Origin: Auanema rhodensis
Lineage: Eukaryota; Nematoda; Chromadorea; Rhabditida; Rhabditidae
Length of the DNA: 64,000 nucleotides
Assembly (NCBI GenBank): GCA_964057225.1
Contig: OZ059900.1
Location: forward strand, 24,815,638 to 24,879,637
Reading direction: 5' to 3'
Positions within the stretch are counted from its first letter, which is position 1. The number at the start of each line of letters is the position of its first letter. Shown piece after piece: positions 10,941 through 24,958 of this stretch. The translations under genes and the position numbers were made by a program. The notes under the pieces were generated by a model. The model was not told the DNA's origin. It searched no databases and worked only from the letters and a program-made list of their open reading frames with translations.

Positions 10941-12651
10941 TTCCAAAAACTGGTTTTCCAGCATAATAAAATATTTCTCTTGGGAAATACTGTGTTTTTG
11001 TATTTTTCTAGTGTTCAGCATGTAAAATACTTCATTTAAGTATGTAACACGCTGAAATTCGTTGCATTTGACGACTCATATGAACAAAAATCGATTTAAT
11101 CAATATTAGCCATAAGGGGCGTGCCCTCAGAATATGCTAATTCCCTTAATTTTCTAACCCCTGTTTTTTTGTCGTGGAAGTGGAACTAGACGTTGTACGA
11201 ACAATTTTGAGCTAGGTTTCATTGACATTGCATGAGTTTGAACACATGAAATCGTAAGTCAAAACCTTGTTTAGAGCGAAATTTCCAAAAACTGGTTTTC
11301 CAGCATAATAAAATATTTCTCATGGGAAATACTGTGTTTTTGTATTTTTCTAGTGTTCAGCATGTAAAATGATCCATTTTAGTATGTAACACGCTGAAAT
11401 TCGTTGCATTTGACGACTCATATGAACAAAAATCGATTAAATCAATATTAGCCATAAGGGGCGTGCCCTCAGAATATGCTAATTTCCTTAATTTTCTAAC
11501 CCCTGTTTTTTTGTCGTGAAAGTGGAACTAGACGTTGTACGAACAATTTTGAGCTAGGTTTCATTGACATTGCATGAGTTTGAACACATGAAATCGTAAG
11601 TCAAAACCTTGTTTACAGCGAAATTTCCAAAAACTGGTTTTCCAGCATAATAAAATATTTCTCATGGGAAATACTGTGTTTTTGTATTTCTCTAGTGTTC
11701 AGCATGTAAAATGGTTCATTTTAGTGTATGTAACACGCTGAAATTCGTTGCATTTGACGACTCATATGAACAAAAATCGATTTAATCAATATTAGCCATA
11801 AGGGGCGTGCCCTCAGAATATGCTAATTTCCTTAATTTTCTAACCCCTGTTTTTTTGTCGTGAAAGTGGAACTAGACGTTGTACGAACAATTTTGAGCTA
11901 GGTTTCATTGACATTGCATGAGTTTGAACACATGAAATCGTAAGTCAAAACCTTGTTTACAGCGAAATTTCCAAAAACTGGTTTTCCAGCATAATAAAAT
12001 ATTTCTCTTGGGAAATACTGTGTTTTTGTATTTTTTTAGTGTTCAGCATGTAAAATGCTTCATTTTAGTATGTAACACGCTGAAATTCGTTGCATTTGAC
12101 GACTCATATGAACAAAAATCGATTTAATTAATATTAGCCATAAGGGGCGTGCCCTCAGAATATGCTAATTTCCTTAATTTTCTAACCCCTGTTTTTTTGT
12201 CGTGAAAGTGGAACTAGACGTTGTACGAACAATTTTGAGCTAGGTTTCATTGACATTGCATGAGTTTGAACACATGAAATCGTAAGTCAAAACCTTGTTT
12301 ACAGCGAAATTTCCAAAAACTGGTTTTCCAGCATAATAAAATATTTCTCATGGGAAATACTGTGTTTTTGTATTTTTCTAGTGTTCAGCATGTAAAATAC
12401 TTCATTTAAGTATGTAACACGCTAAAATTCGTTGCATTTGACGACTCATATGAACAAAAATCGATTTAATCAATATTAGCCATAAGGAGCGTGCCCTCAG
12501 AATATGCTAATTTCCTTAATTTTCTAACCCCTGTTTTTTGTCGTGAAAGTGGAACTAGACGTTGTACAAACAATTTTGAGCTAGGTTTCATTGACATTGC
12601 ATGAGTTTGAACACATGAAATCGTAAGTCAAAACCTTGTTTACAGCGAAAT

Positions 12652-14018
12652 TTCCAAAAACTGGTTTTCCAGCATAATAAAATATTTCTCATGAGAAATA
12701 CTGTGTTTTTGTATTTTTCTAGTGTTCAGCATGTAAAATACTTCATTTTAGTATGTAACACGCTGAAATTCGTTGCATTTGACGACTCATATGAACAAAA
12801 ATCGATTTAATCAATATTAGCCATAAGGGGCGTGCCCTCAGAATATGCTAATTTCCTAAATTTTCTAACCCCTGTTTTTTTGTCGTGAAAGTGGAACTAG
12901 ACGTTGTACGAACAATTTTGAGCTAGGTTTCATTGACATTGCAAGAGTTTGAACACATGAAATCGTAAGTCAAAACCTTGTTTACAGCGAAATTTCCAAA
13001 AACTGGTTTTCCAGCATAATAAAATATTTCTCATGGGAAAAACTGTGTTTTTGTATTTTTTTAGTGTTCAGCATGTAAAATGCTTCATTTTAGTATGTAA
13101 CACGCTGAACTTCGTTGCATTTGACGACTCATATGAACAAAAATCGATTTAATCAATATTAGCCATAAGGGGCGTGCCCTCAGAATATGCTAATTTCCTT
13201 AATATTCTAACCCCTGTTTTTTTGTCGTGAAAGTGGAACTAGACGTTGTACAAACAATTTTGAGCTAGGTTTCATTGACATTGCATGAGTTTGAACATAT
13301 GAAATCGTAAGTCAAAACCTTGTTTACAGCGAAATTTCCAAAAACTGGTTTTCCAGCATAATAAAATATTTCTCATGGGAAATACTGTGTTTTTGTATTT
13401 TTTTAGTGTTCAGCATGTAAAATGCTTCATTTTAGTATGTAACACGCTGAAATTCGTTGCATTTGACGACTCATATGAACAAAAATCGATTTAATCAATA
13501 TTAGCCATAAGGGGCGTGCCCTCAGAATATGCTAATTTCCTTAATTTTCTAACCCCTGTTTTTTGTCGTGAAAGTGGAACTAGACGTTGTAGGAACAATT
13601 TTGAGCTAGGTTTCATTGACATTGCATGAGTTTGAACACATGAAATCGTAAGTCAAAACCTTGTTTACAGCGAAATTTCCAAAAACTGGTTTTCCAGCAT
13701 AATAAAATATTTCTCTTGGGAAATACTGTGTTTTTGTATTTTTCTAGTGTTCAGCATGTAAAATACTTCATTTAAGTATGTAACACGCTGAAATTCGTTG
13801 CATTTGACGACTCATATGAACAAAAATCGATTTAATCAATATTAGCCATAAGGGGCGTGCCCTCAGAATATGCTAATTCCCTTAATTTTCTAACCCCTGT
13901 TTTTTTGTCGTGGAAGTGGAACTAGACGTTGTACGAACAATTTTGAGCTAGGTTTCATTGACATTGCATGAGTTTGAACACATGAAATCGTAAGTCAAAA
14001 CCTTGTTTAGAGCGAAAT
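12652..14018 (+). repeat. A-B-D-F cassette (recurring 4-monomer module)
   Basis: Four monomers A, B, D, F totalling 1367 bp (D has a six-T tract). The same ordered cassette appears at 18807-20173, 21543-22909 and 32481-33847. A version with a B-like TTCCTTTTAG monomer appears at 60880-62247 and 62590-63957. It follows a C monomer in all of these except 21543. Its return within otherwise different neighbourhoods marks it as an old module spread by exchange. Confidence 0.8.
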
Positions 14019-14360
14019 TTCCAAAAACTGGTTTTCCAGCATAATAAAATATTTCTCTTGGGAAATACTGTGTTTTTGTATTTTTTTAGTGTTCAGCATG
14101 TAAAATGCTTCATTTTAGTATGTAACACGCTGAAATTCGTTGCATTTGACGACTCATATGAACAAAAATCGATTTAATCAATATTAGCCATAAGGGGCGT
14201 GCCCTCAGAATATGCTAATTTCCTTAATTTTCTAACCCCTGTTTTTTGTCGTGAAAGTGGAACTAGACGTTGTAGGAACAATTTTGAGCTAGGTTTCATT
14301 GACATTGCATGAGTTTGAACACATGAAATCGTAAGTCAAAACCTTGTTTACAGCGAAATT
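14019..14360 (+). repeat. Hybrid junction monomer of the 6155-bp duplication
   Basis: The upstream approach is G-specific (TTTAGAGCG just before 14019). The right part is D-specific: seven T before AGTG, GCTT, a six-T tract and GTAGGAAC. The switch lies between the TTTAGAG mark near 14010 and the seven-T mark near 14088, a stretch that includes the monomer's 18-bp dyad. Base 14058 is T (CTCTTGGG), whereas both partners, 7903 and 20213, have A. This is the expected product of unequal exchange between a D and a G monomer. Confidence 0.8.
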
Positions 14361-17300
14361 TCCAAAAACTGGTTTTCCAGCATAATAAAATATTTCTCTT
14401 GGGAAATACTGTGTTTTTGTATTTTTCTAGTGTTCAGCATGTAAAATACTTCATTTAAGTATGTAACACGCTGAAATTCGTTGCATTTGACGACTCATAT
14501 GAACAAAAATCGATTTAATCAATATTAGCCATAAGGGGCGTGCCCTCAGAATATGCTAATTCCCTTAATTTTCTAACCCCTGTTTTTTTGTCGTGGAAGT
14601 GGAACTAGACGTTGTACGAACAATTTTGAGCTAGGTTTCATTGACATTGCATGAGTTTGAACACATGAAATCGTAAGTCAAAACCTTGTTTAGAGCGAAA
14701 TTTCCAAAAACTGGTTTTCCAGCATAATAAAATATTTCTCATGGGAAATACTGTGTTTTTGTATTTTTCTAGTGTTCAGCATGTAAAATGATCCATTTTA
14801 GTATGTAACACGCTGAAATTCGTTGCATTTGACGACTCATATGAACAAAAATCGATTAAATCAATATTAGCCATAAGGGGCGTGCCCTCAGAATATGCTA
14901 ATTTCCTTAATTTTCTAACCCCTGTTTTTTTGTCGTGAAAGTGGAACTAGACGTTGTACGAACAATTTTGAGCTAGGTTTCATTGACATTGCATGAGTTT
15001 GAACACATGAAATCGTAAGTCAAAACCTTGTTTACAGCGAAATTTCCAAAAACTGGTTTTCCAGCATAATAAAATATTTCTCTTGGGAAATACTGTGTTT
15101 TTGTATTTTTCTAGTGTTCAGCATGTAAAATACTTCATTTAAGTATGTAACACGCTGAAATTCGTTGCATTTGACGACTCATATGAACAAAAATCGATTT
15201 AATCAATATTAGCCATAAGGGGCGTGCCCTCAGAATATGCTAATTCCCTTAATTTTCTAACCCCTGTTTTTTTGTCGTGGAAGTGGAACTAGACGTTGTA
15301 CGAACAATTTTGAGCTAGGTTTCATTGACATTGCATGAGTTTGAACACATGAAATCGTAAGTCAAAACCTTGTTTACAGCGAAATTTCCAAAAACTGGTT
15401 TTCCAGCATAATAAAATATTTCTCATGGGAAATACTGTGTTTTTGTATTTTTCTAGTGTTCAGCATGTAAAATGATCCATTTTAGTATGTAACACGCTGA
15501 AATTCGTTGCATTTGACGACTCATATGAACAAAAATCGATTTAATCAATATTAGCCATAAGGGGCGTGCCCTCAGAATATGCTAATTTCCTTAATTTTCT
15601 AACCCCTGTTTTTTTGTCGTGAAAGTGGAACTAGACGTTGTACGAACAATTTTGAGCTAGGTTTCATTGACATTGCATGAGTTTGAACACATGAAATCGT
15701 AAGTCAAAACCTTGTTTACAGCGAAATTTCCAAAAACTGGTTTTCCAGCATAATAAAATATTTCTCATGGGAAAAACTGTGTTTTTGTATTTTTTTAGTG
15801 TTCAGCATGTAAAATGCTTCATTTTAGTATGTAACACGCTGAAATTCGTTGCATTTGACGACTCATATGAACAAAAATCGATTTAATCAATATTAGCCAT
15901 AAGGGGCGTGCCCTCAGAATATGCTAATTTCCTTAATTTTCTAACCCCTGTTTTTTTGTCGTGAAAGTGGAACTAGACGTTGTACGAACAATTTTGAGCT
16001 AGGTTTCATTGACATTGCATGAGTTTGAACACATGAAATCGTAAGTCAAAACCTTGTTTACAGCGAAATTTCCAAAAACTGGTTTTCCAGCATAATAAAA
16101 TATTTCTCTTGGGAAATACTGTGTTTTTGTATTTTTTTAGTGTTCAGCATGTAAAATGCTTCATTTTAGTATGTAACACGCTGAAATTCGTTGCATTTGA
16201 CGACTCATATGAACAAAAATCGATTTAATTAATATTAGCCATAAGGGGCGTGCCCTCAGAATATGCTAATTTCCTTAATTTTCTAACCCCTGTTTTTTTG
16301 TCGTGAAAGTGGAACTAGACGTTGTACGAACAATTTTGAGCTAGGTTTCATTGACATTGCATGAGTTTGAACACATGAAATCGTAAGTCAAAACCTTGTT
16401 TACAGCGAAATTTCCAAAAACTGGTTTTCCAGCATAATAAAATATTTCTCATGGGAAATACTGTGTTTTTGTATTTTTCTAGTGTTCAGCATGTAAAATA
16501 CTTCATTTAAGTATGTAACACGCTAAAATTCGTTGCATTTGACGACTCATATGAACAAAAATCGATTTAATCAATATTAGCCATAAGGAGCGTGCCCTCA
16601 GAATATGCTAATTTCCTTAATTTTCTAACCCCTGTTTTTTTGTCGTGAAAGTGGAACTAGACGTTGTACAAACAATTTTGAGCTAGGTTTCATTGACATT
16701 GCATGAGTTTGAACACATGAAATCGTAAGTCAAAACCTTGTTTACAGCGAAATTTCCAAAAACTGGTTTTCCAGCATAATAAAATATTTCTCATGAGAAA
16801 TACTGTGTTTTTGTATTTTTCTAGTGTTCAGCATGTAAAATGATCCATTTTAGTATGTAACACGCTGAAATTCGTTGCATTTGACGACTCATATGAACAA
16901 AAATCGATTAAATCAATATTAGCCATAAGGGGCGTGCCCTCAGAATATGCTAATTTCCTAAATTTTCTAACCCCTGTTTTTTTGTCGTGAAAGTGGAACT
17001 AGACGTTGTACGAACAATTTTGAGCTAGGTTTCATTGACATTGCATGAGTTTGAACACATGAAATCGTAAGTCAAAACCTTGTTTACAGCGAAATTTCCA
17101 AAAACTGGTTTTCCAGCATAATAAAATATTTCTCTTGGGAAATACTGTGTTTTTGTATTTTTCTAGTGTTCAGCATGTAAAATACTTCATTTAAGTATGT
17201 AACACGCTGAAATTCGTTGCATTTGACGACTCATATGAACAAAAATCGATTTAATCAATATTAGCCATAAGGGGCGTGCCCTCAGAATATGCTAATTCCC

Positions 17301-20212
17301 TTAATTTTCTAACCCCTGTTTTTTTGTCGTGGAAGTGGAACTAGACGTTGTACGAACAATTTTGAGCTAGGTTTCATTGACATTGCATGAGTTTGAACAC
17401 ATGAAATCGTAAGTCAAAACCTTGTTTAGAGCGAAATTTCCAAAAACTGGTTTTCCAGCATAATAAAATATTTCTCATGGGAAATACTGTGTTTTTGTAT
17501 TTTTCTAGTGTTCAGCATGTAAAATGATCCATTTTAGTATGTAACACGCTGAAATTCGTTGCATTTGACGACTCATATGAACAAAAATCGATTAAATCAA
17601 TATTAGCCATAAGGGGCGTGCCCTCAGAATATGCTAATTTCCTTAATTTTCTAACCCCTGTTTTTTTGTCGTGAAAGTGGAACTAGACGTTGTACGAACA
17701 ATTTTGAGCTAGGTTTCATTGACATTGCATGAGTTTGAACACATGAAATCGTAAGTCAAAACCTTGTTTACAGCGAAATTTCCAAAAACTGGTTTTCCAG
17801 CATAATAAAATATTTCTCATGGGAAATACTGTGTTTTTGTATTTCTCTAGTGTTCAGCATGTAAAATGGTTCATTTTAGTGTATGTAACACGCTGAAATT
17901 CGTTGCATTTGACGACTCATATGAACAAAAATCGATTTAATCAATATTAGCCATAAGGGGCGTGCCCTCAGAATATGCTAATTTCCTTAATTTTCTAACC
18001 CCTGTTTTTTTGTCGTGAAAGTGGAACTAGACGTTGTACGAACAATTTTGAGCTAGGTTTCATTGACATTGCATGAGTTTGAACACATGAAATCGTAAGT
18101 CAAAACCTTGTTTACAGCGAAATTTCCAAAAACTGGTTTTCCAGCATAATAAAATATTTCTCTTGGGAAATACTGTGTTTTTGTATTTTTTTAGTGTTCA
18201 GCATGTAAAATGCTTCATTTTAGTATGTAACACGCTGAAATTCGTTGCATTTGACGACTCATATGAACAAAAATCGATTTAATTAATATTAGCCATAAGG
18301 GGCGTGCCCTCAGAATATGCTAATTTCCTTAATTTTCTAACCCCTGTTTTTTTGTCGTGAAAGTGGAACTAGACGTTGTACGAACAATTTTGAGCTAGGT
18401 TTCATTGACATTGCATGAGTTTGAACACATGAAATCGTAAGTCAAAACCTTGTTTACAGCGAAATTTCCAAAAACTGGTTTTCCAGCATAATAAAATATT
18501 TCTCATGGGAAATACTGTGTTTTTGTATTTTTCTAGTGTTCAGCATGTAAAATACTTCATTTAAGTATGTAACACGCTAAAATTCGTTGCATTTGACGAC
18601 TCATATGAACAAAAATCGATTTAATCAATATTAGCCATAAGGAGCGTGCCCTCAGAATATGCTAATTTCCTTAATTTTCTAACCCCTGTTTTTTGTCGTG
18701 AAAGTGGAACTAGACGTTGTACAAACAATTTTGAGCTAGGTTTCATTGACATTGCATGAGTTTGAACACATGAAATCGTAAGTCAAAACCTTGTTTACAG
18801 CGAAATTTCCAAAAACTGGTTTTCCAGCATAATAAAATATTTCTCATGAGAAATACTGTGTTTTTGTATTTTTCTAGTGTTCAGCATGTAAAATACTTCA
18901 TTTTAGTATGTAACACGCTGAAATTCGTTGCATTTGACGACTCATATGAACAAAAATCGATTTAATCAATATTAGCCATAAGGGGCGTGCCCTCAGAATA
19001 TGCTAATTTCCTAAATTTTCTAACCCCTGTTTTTTTGTCGTGAAAGTGGAACTAGACGTTGTACGAACAATTTTGAGCTAGGTTTCATTGACATTGCAAG
19101 AGTTTGAACACATGAAATCGTAAGTCAAAACCTTGTTTACAGCGAAATTTCCAAAAACTGGTTTTCCAGCATAATAAAATATTTCTCATGGGAAAAACTG
19201 TGTTTTTGTATTTTTTTAGTGTTCAGCATGTAAAATGCTTCATTTTAGTATGTAACACGCTGAAATTCGTTGCATTTGACGACTCATATGAACAAAAATC
19301 GATTTAATCAATATTAGCCATAAGGGGCGTGCCCTCAGAATATGCTAATTTCCTTAATATTCTAACCCCTGTTTTTTTGTCGTGAAAGTGGAACTAGACG
19401 TTGTACAAACAATTTTGAGCTAGGTTTCATTGACATTGCATGAGTTTGAACATATGAAATCGTAAGTCAAAACCTTGTTTACAGCGAAATTTCCAAAAAC
19501 TGGTTTTCCAGCATAATAAAATATTTCTCATGGGAAATACTGTGTTTTTGTATTTTTTTAGTGTTCAGCATGTAAAATGCTTCATTTTAGTATGTAACAC
19601 GCTGAAATTCGTTGCATTTGACGACTCATATGAACAAAAATCGATTTAATCAATATTAGCCATAAGGGGCGTGCCCTCAGAATATGCTAATTTCCTTAAT
19701 TTTCTAACCCCTGTTTTTTGTCGTGAAAGTGGAACTAGACGTTGTAGGAACAATTTTGAGCTAGGTTTCATTGACATTGCATGAGTTTGAACACATGAAA
19801 TCGTAAGTCAAAACCTTGTTTACAGCGAAATTTCCAAAAACTGGTTTTCCAGCATAATAAAATATTTCTCTTGGGAAATACTGTGTTTTTGTATTTTTCT
19901 AGTGTTCAGCATGTAAAATACTTCATTTAAGTATGTAACACGCTGAAATTCGTTGCATTTGACGACTCATATGAACAAAAATCGATTTAATCAATATTAG
20001 CCATAAGGGGCGTGCCCTCAGAATATGCTAATTCCCTTAATTTTCTAACCCCTGTTTTTTTGTCGTGGAAGTGGAACTAGACGTTGTACGAACAATTTTG
20101 AGCTAGGTTTCATTGACATTGCATGAGTTTGAACACATGAAATCGTAAGTCAAAACCTTGTTTAGAGCGAAATTTCCAAAAACTGGTTTTCCAGCATAAT
20201 AAAATATTTCTC
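14059..20212 (+). repeat. Large tandem duplication, unit 2
   Basis: Second copy of the 6155-bp unit, abutting the first at 14058. Internal order after the junction monomer: F, G, F, G-like, B-like, CTTGGG/AATTAAT, C-like with CGCTAAAATT, A/G hybrid, F, G, H, CTTGGG/AATTAAT, C-like, A, B, D, F. The near identity implies a recent event compared with most divergence between classes. Confidence 0.9.
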
Positions 20213-20515
20213 ATGGGAAATACTGTGTTTTTGTATTTTTCTAGTGTTCAGCATGTAAAATGATCCATTTTAGTATGTAACACGCTGAAATTCGTTGCAT
20301 TTGACGACTCATATGAACAAAAATCGATTAAATCAATATTAGCCATAAGGGGCGTGCCCTCAGAATATGCTAATTTCCTTAATTTTCTAACCCCTGTTTT
20401 TTTGTCGTGAAAGTGGAACTAGACGTTGTACGAACAATTTTGAGCTAGGTTTCATTGACATTGCATGAGTTTGAACACATGAAATCGTAAGTCAAAACCT
20501 TGTTTACAGCGAAAT

Positions 20516-23500
20516 TTCCAAAAACTGGTTTTCCAGCATAATAAAATATTTCTCATGGGAAATACTGTGTTTTTGTATTTCTCTAGTGTTCAGCATGTAA
20601 AATGGTTCATTTTAGTGTATGTAACACGCTGAAATTCGTTGCATTTGACGACTCATATGAACAAAAATCGATTTAATCAATATTAGCCATAAGGGGCGTG
20701 CCCTCAGAATATGCTAATTTCCTTAATTTTCTAACCCCTGTTTTTTTGTCGTGAAAGTGGAACTAGACGTTGTACGAACAATTTTGAGCTAGGTTTCATT
20801 GACATTGCATGAGTTTGAACACATGAAATCGTAAGTCAAAACCTTGTTTACAGCGAAATTTCCAAAAACTGGTTTTCCAGCATAATAAAATATTTCTCTT
20901 GGGAAATACTGTGTTTTTGTATTTTTCTAGTGTTCAGCATGTAAAATACTTCATTTAAGTATGTAACACGCTGAAATTCGTTGCATTTGACGACTCATAT
21001 GAACAAAAATCGATTTAATCAATATTAGCCATAAGGGGCGTGCCCTCAGAATATGCTAATTTCCTAAATTTTCTAACCCCTGTTTTTTTGTCGTGAAAGT
21101 GGAACTAGACGTTGTACGAACAATTTTGAGCTAGGTTTCATTGACATTGCATGAGTTTGAACACATGAAATCGTATATCAAACCTTGTTTACAGCGAAAT
21201 TTCCAAAAACTGGTTTTCCAGCATAATAAAATATTTCTCATGGGAAATACTGTGTTTTTGTATTTTTCTAGTGTTCAGCATGTAAAATGCTTCATTTTAG
21301 TATGTAACACGCTGAAATTCGTTGCATTTGACTACTCATATGAACAAAAATCGATTTAATCAATATTAGCCATAAGGGGCGTGCCCTCAGAATATGCTAA
21401 TTTCCTTAATTTTCTAACCCCTGTTTTTTTGTCGTGAAAGTGGAACTAGACGTTGTACAAACAATTTTGAGCTAGGTTTCATTGACATTGCATGAGTTTG
21501 AACACATGAAATCGTAAGTCAAAACCTTGTTTACAGCGAAATTTCCAAAAACTGGTTTTCCAGCATAATAAAATATTTCTCATGAGAAATACTGTGTTTT
21601 TGTATTTTTCTAGTGTTCAGCATGTAAAATACTTCATTTTAGTATGTAACACGCTGAAATTCGTTGCATTTGACGACTCATATGAACAAAAATCGATTTA
21701 ATCAATATTAGCCATAAGGGGCGTGCCCTCAGAATATGCTAATTTCCTAAATTTTCTAACCCCTGTTTTTTTGTCGTGAAAGTGGAACTAGACGTTGTAC
21801 GAACAATTTTGAGCTAGGTTTCATTGACATTGCAAGAGTTTGAACACATGAAATCGTAAGTCAAAACCTTGTTTACAGCGAAATTTCCAAAAACTGGTTT
21901 TCCAGCATAATAAAATATTTCTCATGGGAAAAACTGTGTTTTTGTATTTTTTTAGTGTTCAGCATGTAAAATGCTTCATTTTAGTATGTAACACGCTGAA
22001 ATTCGTTGCATTTGACGACTCATATGAACAAAAATCGATTTAATCAATATTAGCCATAAGGGGCGTGCCCTCAGAATATGCTAATTTCCTTAATATTCTA
22101 ACCCCTGTTTTTTTGTCGTGAAAGTGGAACTAGACGTTGTACAAACAATTTTGAGCTAGGTTTCATTGACATTGCATGAGTTTGAACATATGAAATCGTA
22201 AGTCAAAACCTTGTTTACAGCGAAATTTCCAAAAACTGGTTTTCCAGCATAATAAAATATTTCTCATGGGAAATACTGTGTTTTTGTATTTTTTTAGTGT
22301 TCAGCATGTAAAATGCTTCATTTTAGTATGTAACACGCTGAAATTCGTTGCATTTGACGACTCATATGAACAAAAATCGATTTAATCAATATTAGCCATA
22401 AGGGGCGTGCCCTCAGAATATGCTAATTTCCTTAATTTTCTAACCCCTGTTTTTTGTCGTGAAAGTGGAACTAGACGTTGTAGGAACAATTTTGAGCTAG
22501 GTTTCATTGACATTGCATGAGTTTGAACACATGAAATCGTAAGTCAAAACCTTGTTTACAGCGAAATTTCCAAAAACTGGTTTTCCAGCATAATAAAATA
22601 TTTCTCTTGGGAAATACTGTGTTTTTGTATTTTTCTAGTGTTCAGCATGTAAAATACTTCATTTAAGTATGTAACACGCTGAAATTCGTTGCATTTGACG
22701 ACTCATATGAACAAAAATCGATTTAATCAATATTAGCCATAAGGGGCGTGCCCTCAGAATATGCTAATTCCCTTAATTTTCTAACCCCTGTTTTTTTGTC
22801 GTGGAAGTGGAACTAGACGTTGTACGAACATTTTTGAGCTAGGTTTCATTGACATTGCATGAGTTTGAACACATGAAATCGTAAGTCAAAACCTTATTTA
22901 CAGCGAAATTTCCAAAAACTGGTTTTCCAGCATAATAAAATATTTCTCATGGGAAATACTTTGTTTTTGTATTTTTCTAGTGTTCAGCATGTAAAATGCT
23001 TCATTTTAGTATGTAACACGCTGAAATTCGTTGCATTTGACGACTCATATGAACAAAAATCGATTTAATCAATATTAGCCATAAGGGGCGTGCCCTCAGA
23101 ATAAGCTAATTTCCTTAATTTTCTAACCCCTGTTTTTTGTCGTGAAAGTGGAACTAGACGTTGTACGAACAATTTTGAGCTAGGTTTCATTGACATTGCA
23201 TGAGTTTGAACACATGAAATCGTAAGTCAAAACCTTGTTTACAGCGAAATTTCCAAAAACTGGTTTTCCAGCATAATAAAATATTTCTCATGGGAAATAC
23301 TGTGTTTTTGTATTTTTCTAGTGTTCAGCATGTAAAATGCTTCATTTTAGTATGTAACACGCTGAAATTCGTTGCATTTGACGACTCATATGAACAAAAA
23401 TCGATTTAATCAATATTAGCCATAAGGGGCGTGCCCTCAGAATATGCTAATTTCCTTAATTTTCTAACCCCTGTTTTTTGTCGTGAAAGTGGAACTAGAC

Positions 23501-24958
23501 GTTGTACAAACAATTTTGAGCTAGGTTTTATTGACATTGCATGAGTTTGAACACATGAAATCGTAAGTCAAAACCTTGTTTAGAGCGAAATTTCCAAAAA
23601 CTGGTTTTCCAGCATAATAAAATATTTCTCATGGGAAATACTGTGTTTTTGTATTTTTCTAGTGTTCAGCATGTAAAATGATTCATTTTAGTATGTAACA
23701 CGCTGAAATTCGTTGCATTTGACGACTCATATGAACAAAAATCGATTTAATCAATATTAGCCATAAGGGGCGTGCCCTCAGAATATGCTAATTTCCTTAA
23801 TTTTCTAACCCCTGTTTTTTTGTCGTGAAAGTGGAACTAGACGTTGTACGAACAATTTTGAGCTAGGTTTCATTGACATTGCATGAGTTTGAACACATGA
23901 AATCGTAAGTCAAAACCTTGTTTACAGCGAAATTTCCAAAAACTGGTTTTCCAGCATAATAAAATATTTCTCATGGGAAATACTGTGTTTTTGTATTTTT
24001 CTAGTGTTCAGCATGTAAAATGGTTCATTTTAGTGTATGTAACACGCTGAAATTCGTTGCATTTGACGACTTATATGAACAAAAATCGATTTAATCAATA
24101 TTAGCCATAAGGGGCGTGCCCTCAGAATATGCTAATTTCCTTAATTTTCTAACCCCTGTTTTTTTGTCGTGAAAGTGGAACTAGACGTTGTACGAACAAT
24201 TTTGAGCTAGGTTTCATTGACATTGCATGAGTTTGAACACATGAAATCGTAAGTCAAAACCTTGTTTACAGCGAAATTTCCAAAAACTGGTTTTCCAGCA
24301 TAATAAAATATTTCTCTTGGGAAATACTGTGTTTTTGTATTTTTCTAGTGTTCAGCATGTAAAATACTTCATTTAAGTATGTAACACGCTGAAATTCGTT
24401 GCATTTGACGACTCATATGAACAAAAATCGATTTAATCAATATTAGCCATAAGGGGCGTGCCCTCAGAATATGCTAATTTCCTAAATTTTCTAACCCCTG
24501 TTTTTTTGTCGTGAAAGTGGAACTAGACGTTGTACGAACAATTTTGAGCTAGGTTTCATTGACATTGCATGAGTTTGAACACATGAAATCGTATATCAAA
24601 CCTTGTTTACAGCGAAATTTCCAAAAACTGGTTTTCCAGCATAATAAAATATTTCTCATGGGAAATACTGTGTTTTTGTATTTTTCTAGTGTTCAGCATG
24701 TAAAATGCTTCATTTTAGTATGTAACACGCTGAAATTCGTTGCATTTGACTACTCATATGAACAAAAATCGATTTAATCAATATTAGCCATAAGGGGCGT
24801 GCCCTCAGAATATGCTAATTTCCTTAATTTTCTAACCCCTGTTTTTTTGTCGTGAAAGTGGAACTAGACGTTGTACAAACAATTTTGAGCTAGGTTTCAT
24901 TGACATTGCATGAGTTTGAACACATGAAATCGTAAGTCAAAACCTTGTTTACAGCGAA
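20516..24958 (+). repeat. Ten-monomer step between ORF-variant monomers
   Basis: The trio H (TGGTTC, AGTGTATG), a CTTGGG/CATTTAA/CCTAAATT monomer and the ORF variant occurs near 20516-21542 and again near 23934-24958, 3418 bp apart (10 x 342 minus 2). Between them lie A, B, D, F (21543-22909), K (starting 22910) and three further monomers including a TGATTC type preceded by TTTAGAG. A third ORF variant is 3420 bp farther on, but its preceding CTTGGG monomer is missing. Confidence 0.7.
21141..21359 (+). repeat. ORF-bearing monomer variant (not considered a gene)
   Basis: Eight near-identical monomer segments keep a 72-codon frame open: 21141-21359, 24559-24777, 27979-28197, 30028-30246, 35499-35717, 37893-38111, 43028-43246 and 45082-45300. 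The apparent start is TTG (first ATG is codon 9) and the stop is the TAA in ATCGATTTAA. Ordinary monomers stop early at TCG-TAA-GTC. Here GTAAGTCAAAACC is changed to a TATATC form that is one base shorter, which removes that stop and shifts the frame. There is no signal peptide, conserved domain, Kozak context or codon bias, and the rest of the frame is plain satellite. The value of the variant is as a HOR landmark. Confidence 0.9.

Larger units (their letters stand above)
7904..14057 (+). repeat. Large tandem duplication, unit 1 (18 monomers, 6155-bp step)
   Basis: The sequence matches 14059-20212 at a shift of 6155 bp (18 x 342 minus 1). Monomer starts 8547, 8889, 9231, 9573, 9915, 10257, 10599, 10941, 11283, 11625, 11969, 12311, 12652, 12994, 13336 and 13677 all have partners exactly 6155 bp downstream with the same class markers, including rare ones: AATTAAT, CGCTAAAATT, TTTCTCTAG and AGTGTATG. 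The only difference I found is C at 13110 against A at 19265. The match ends at 7903/14058 on the left and 14058/20213 on the right, so the units are contiguous. Confidence 0.9.
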
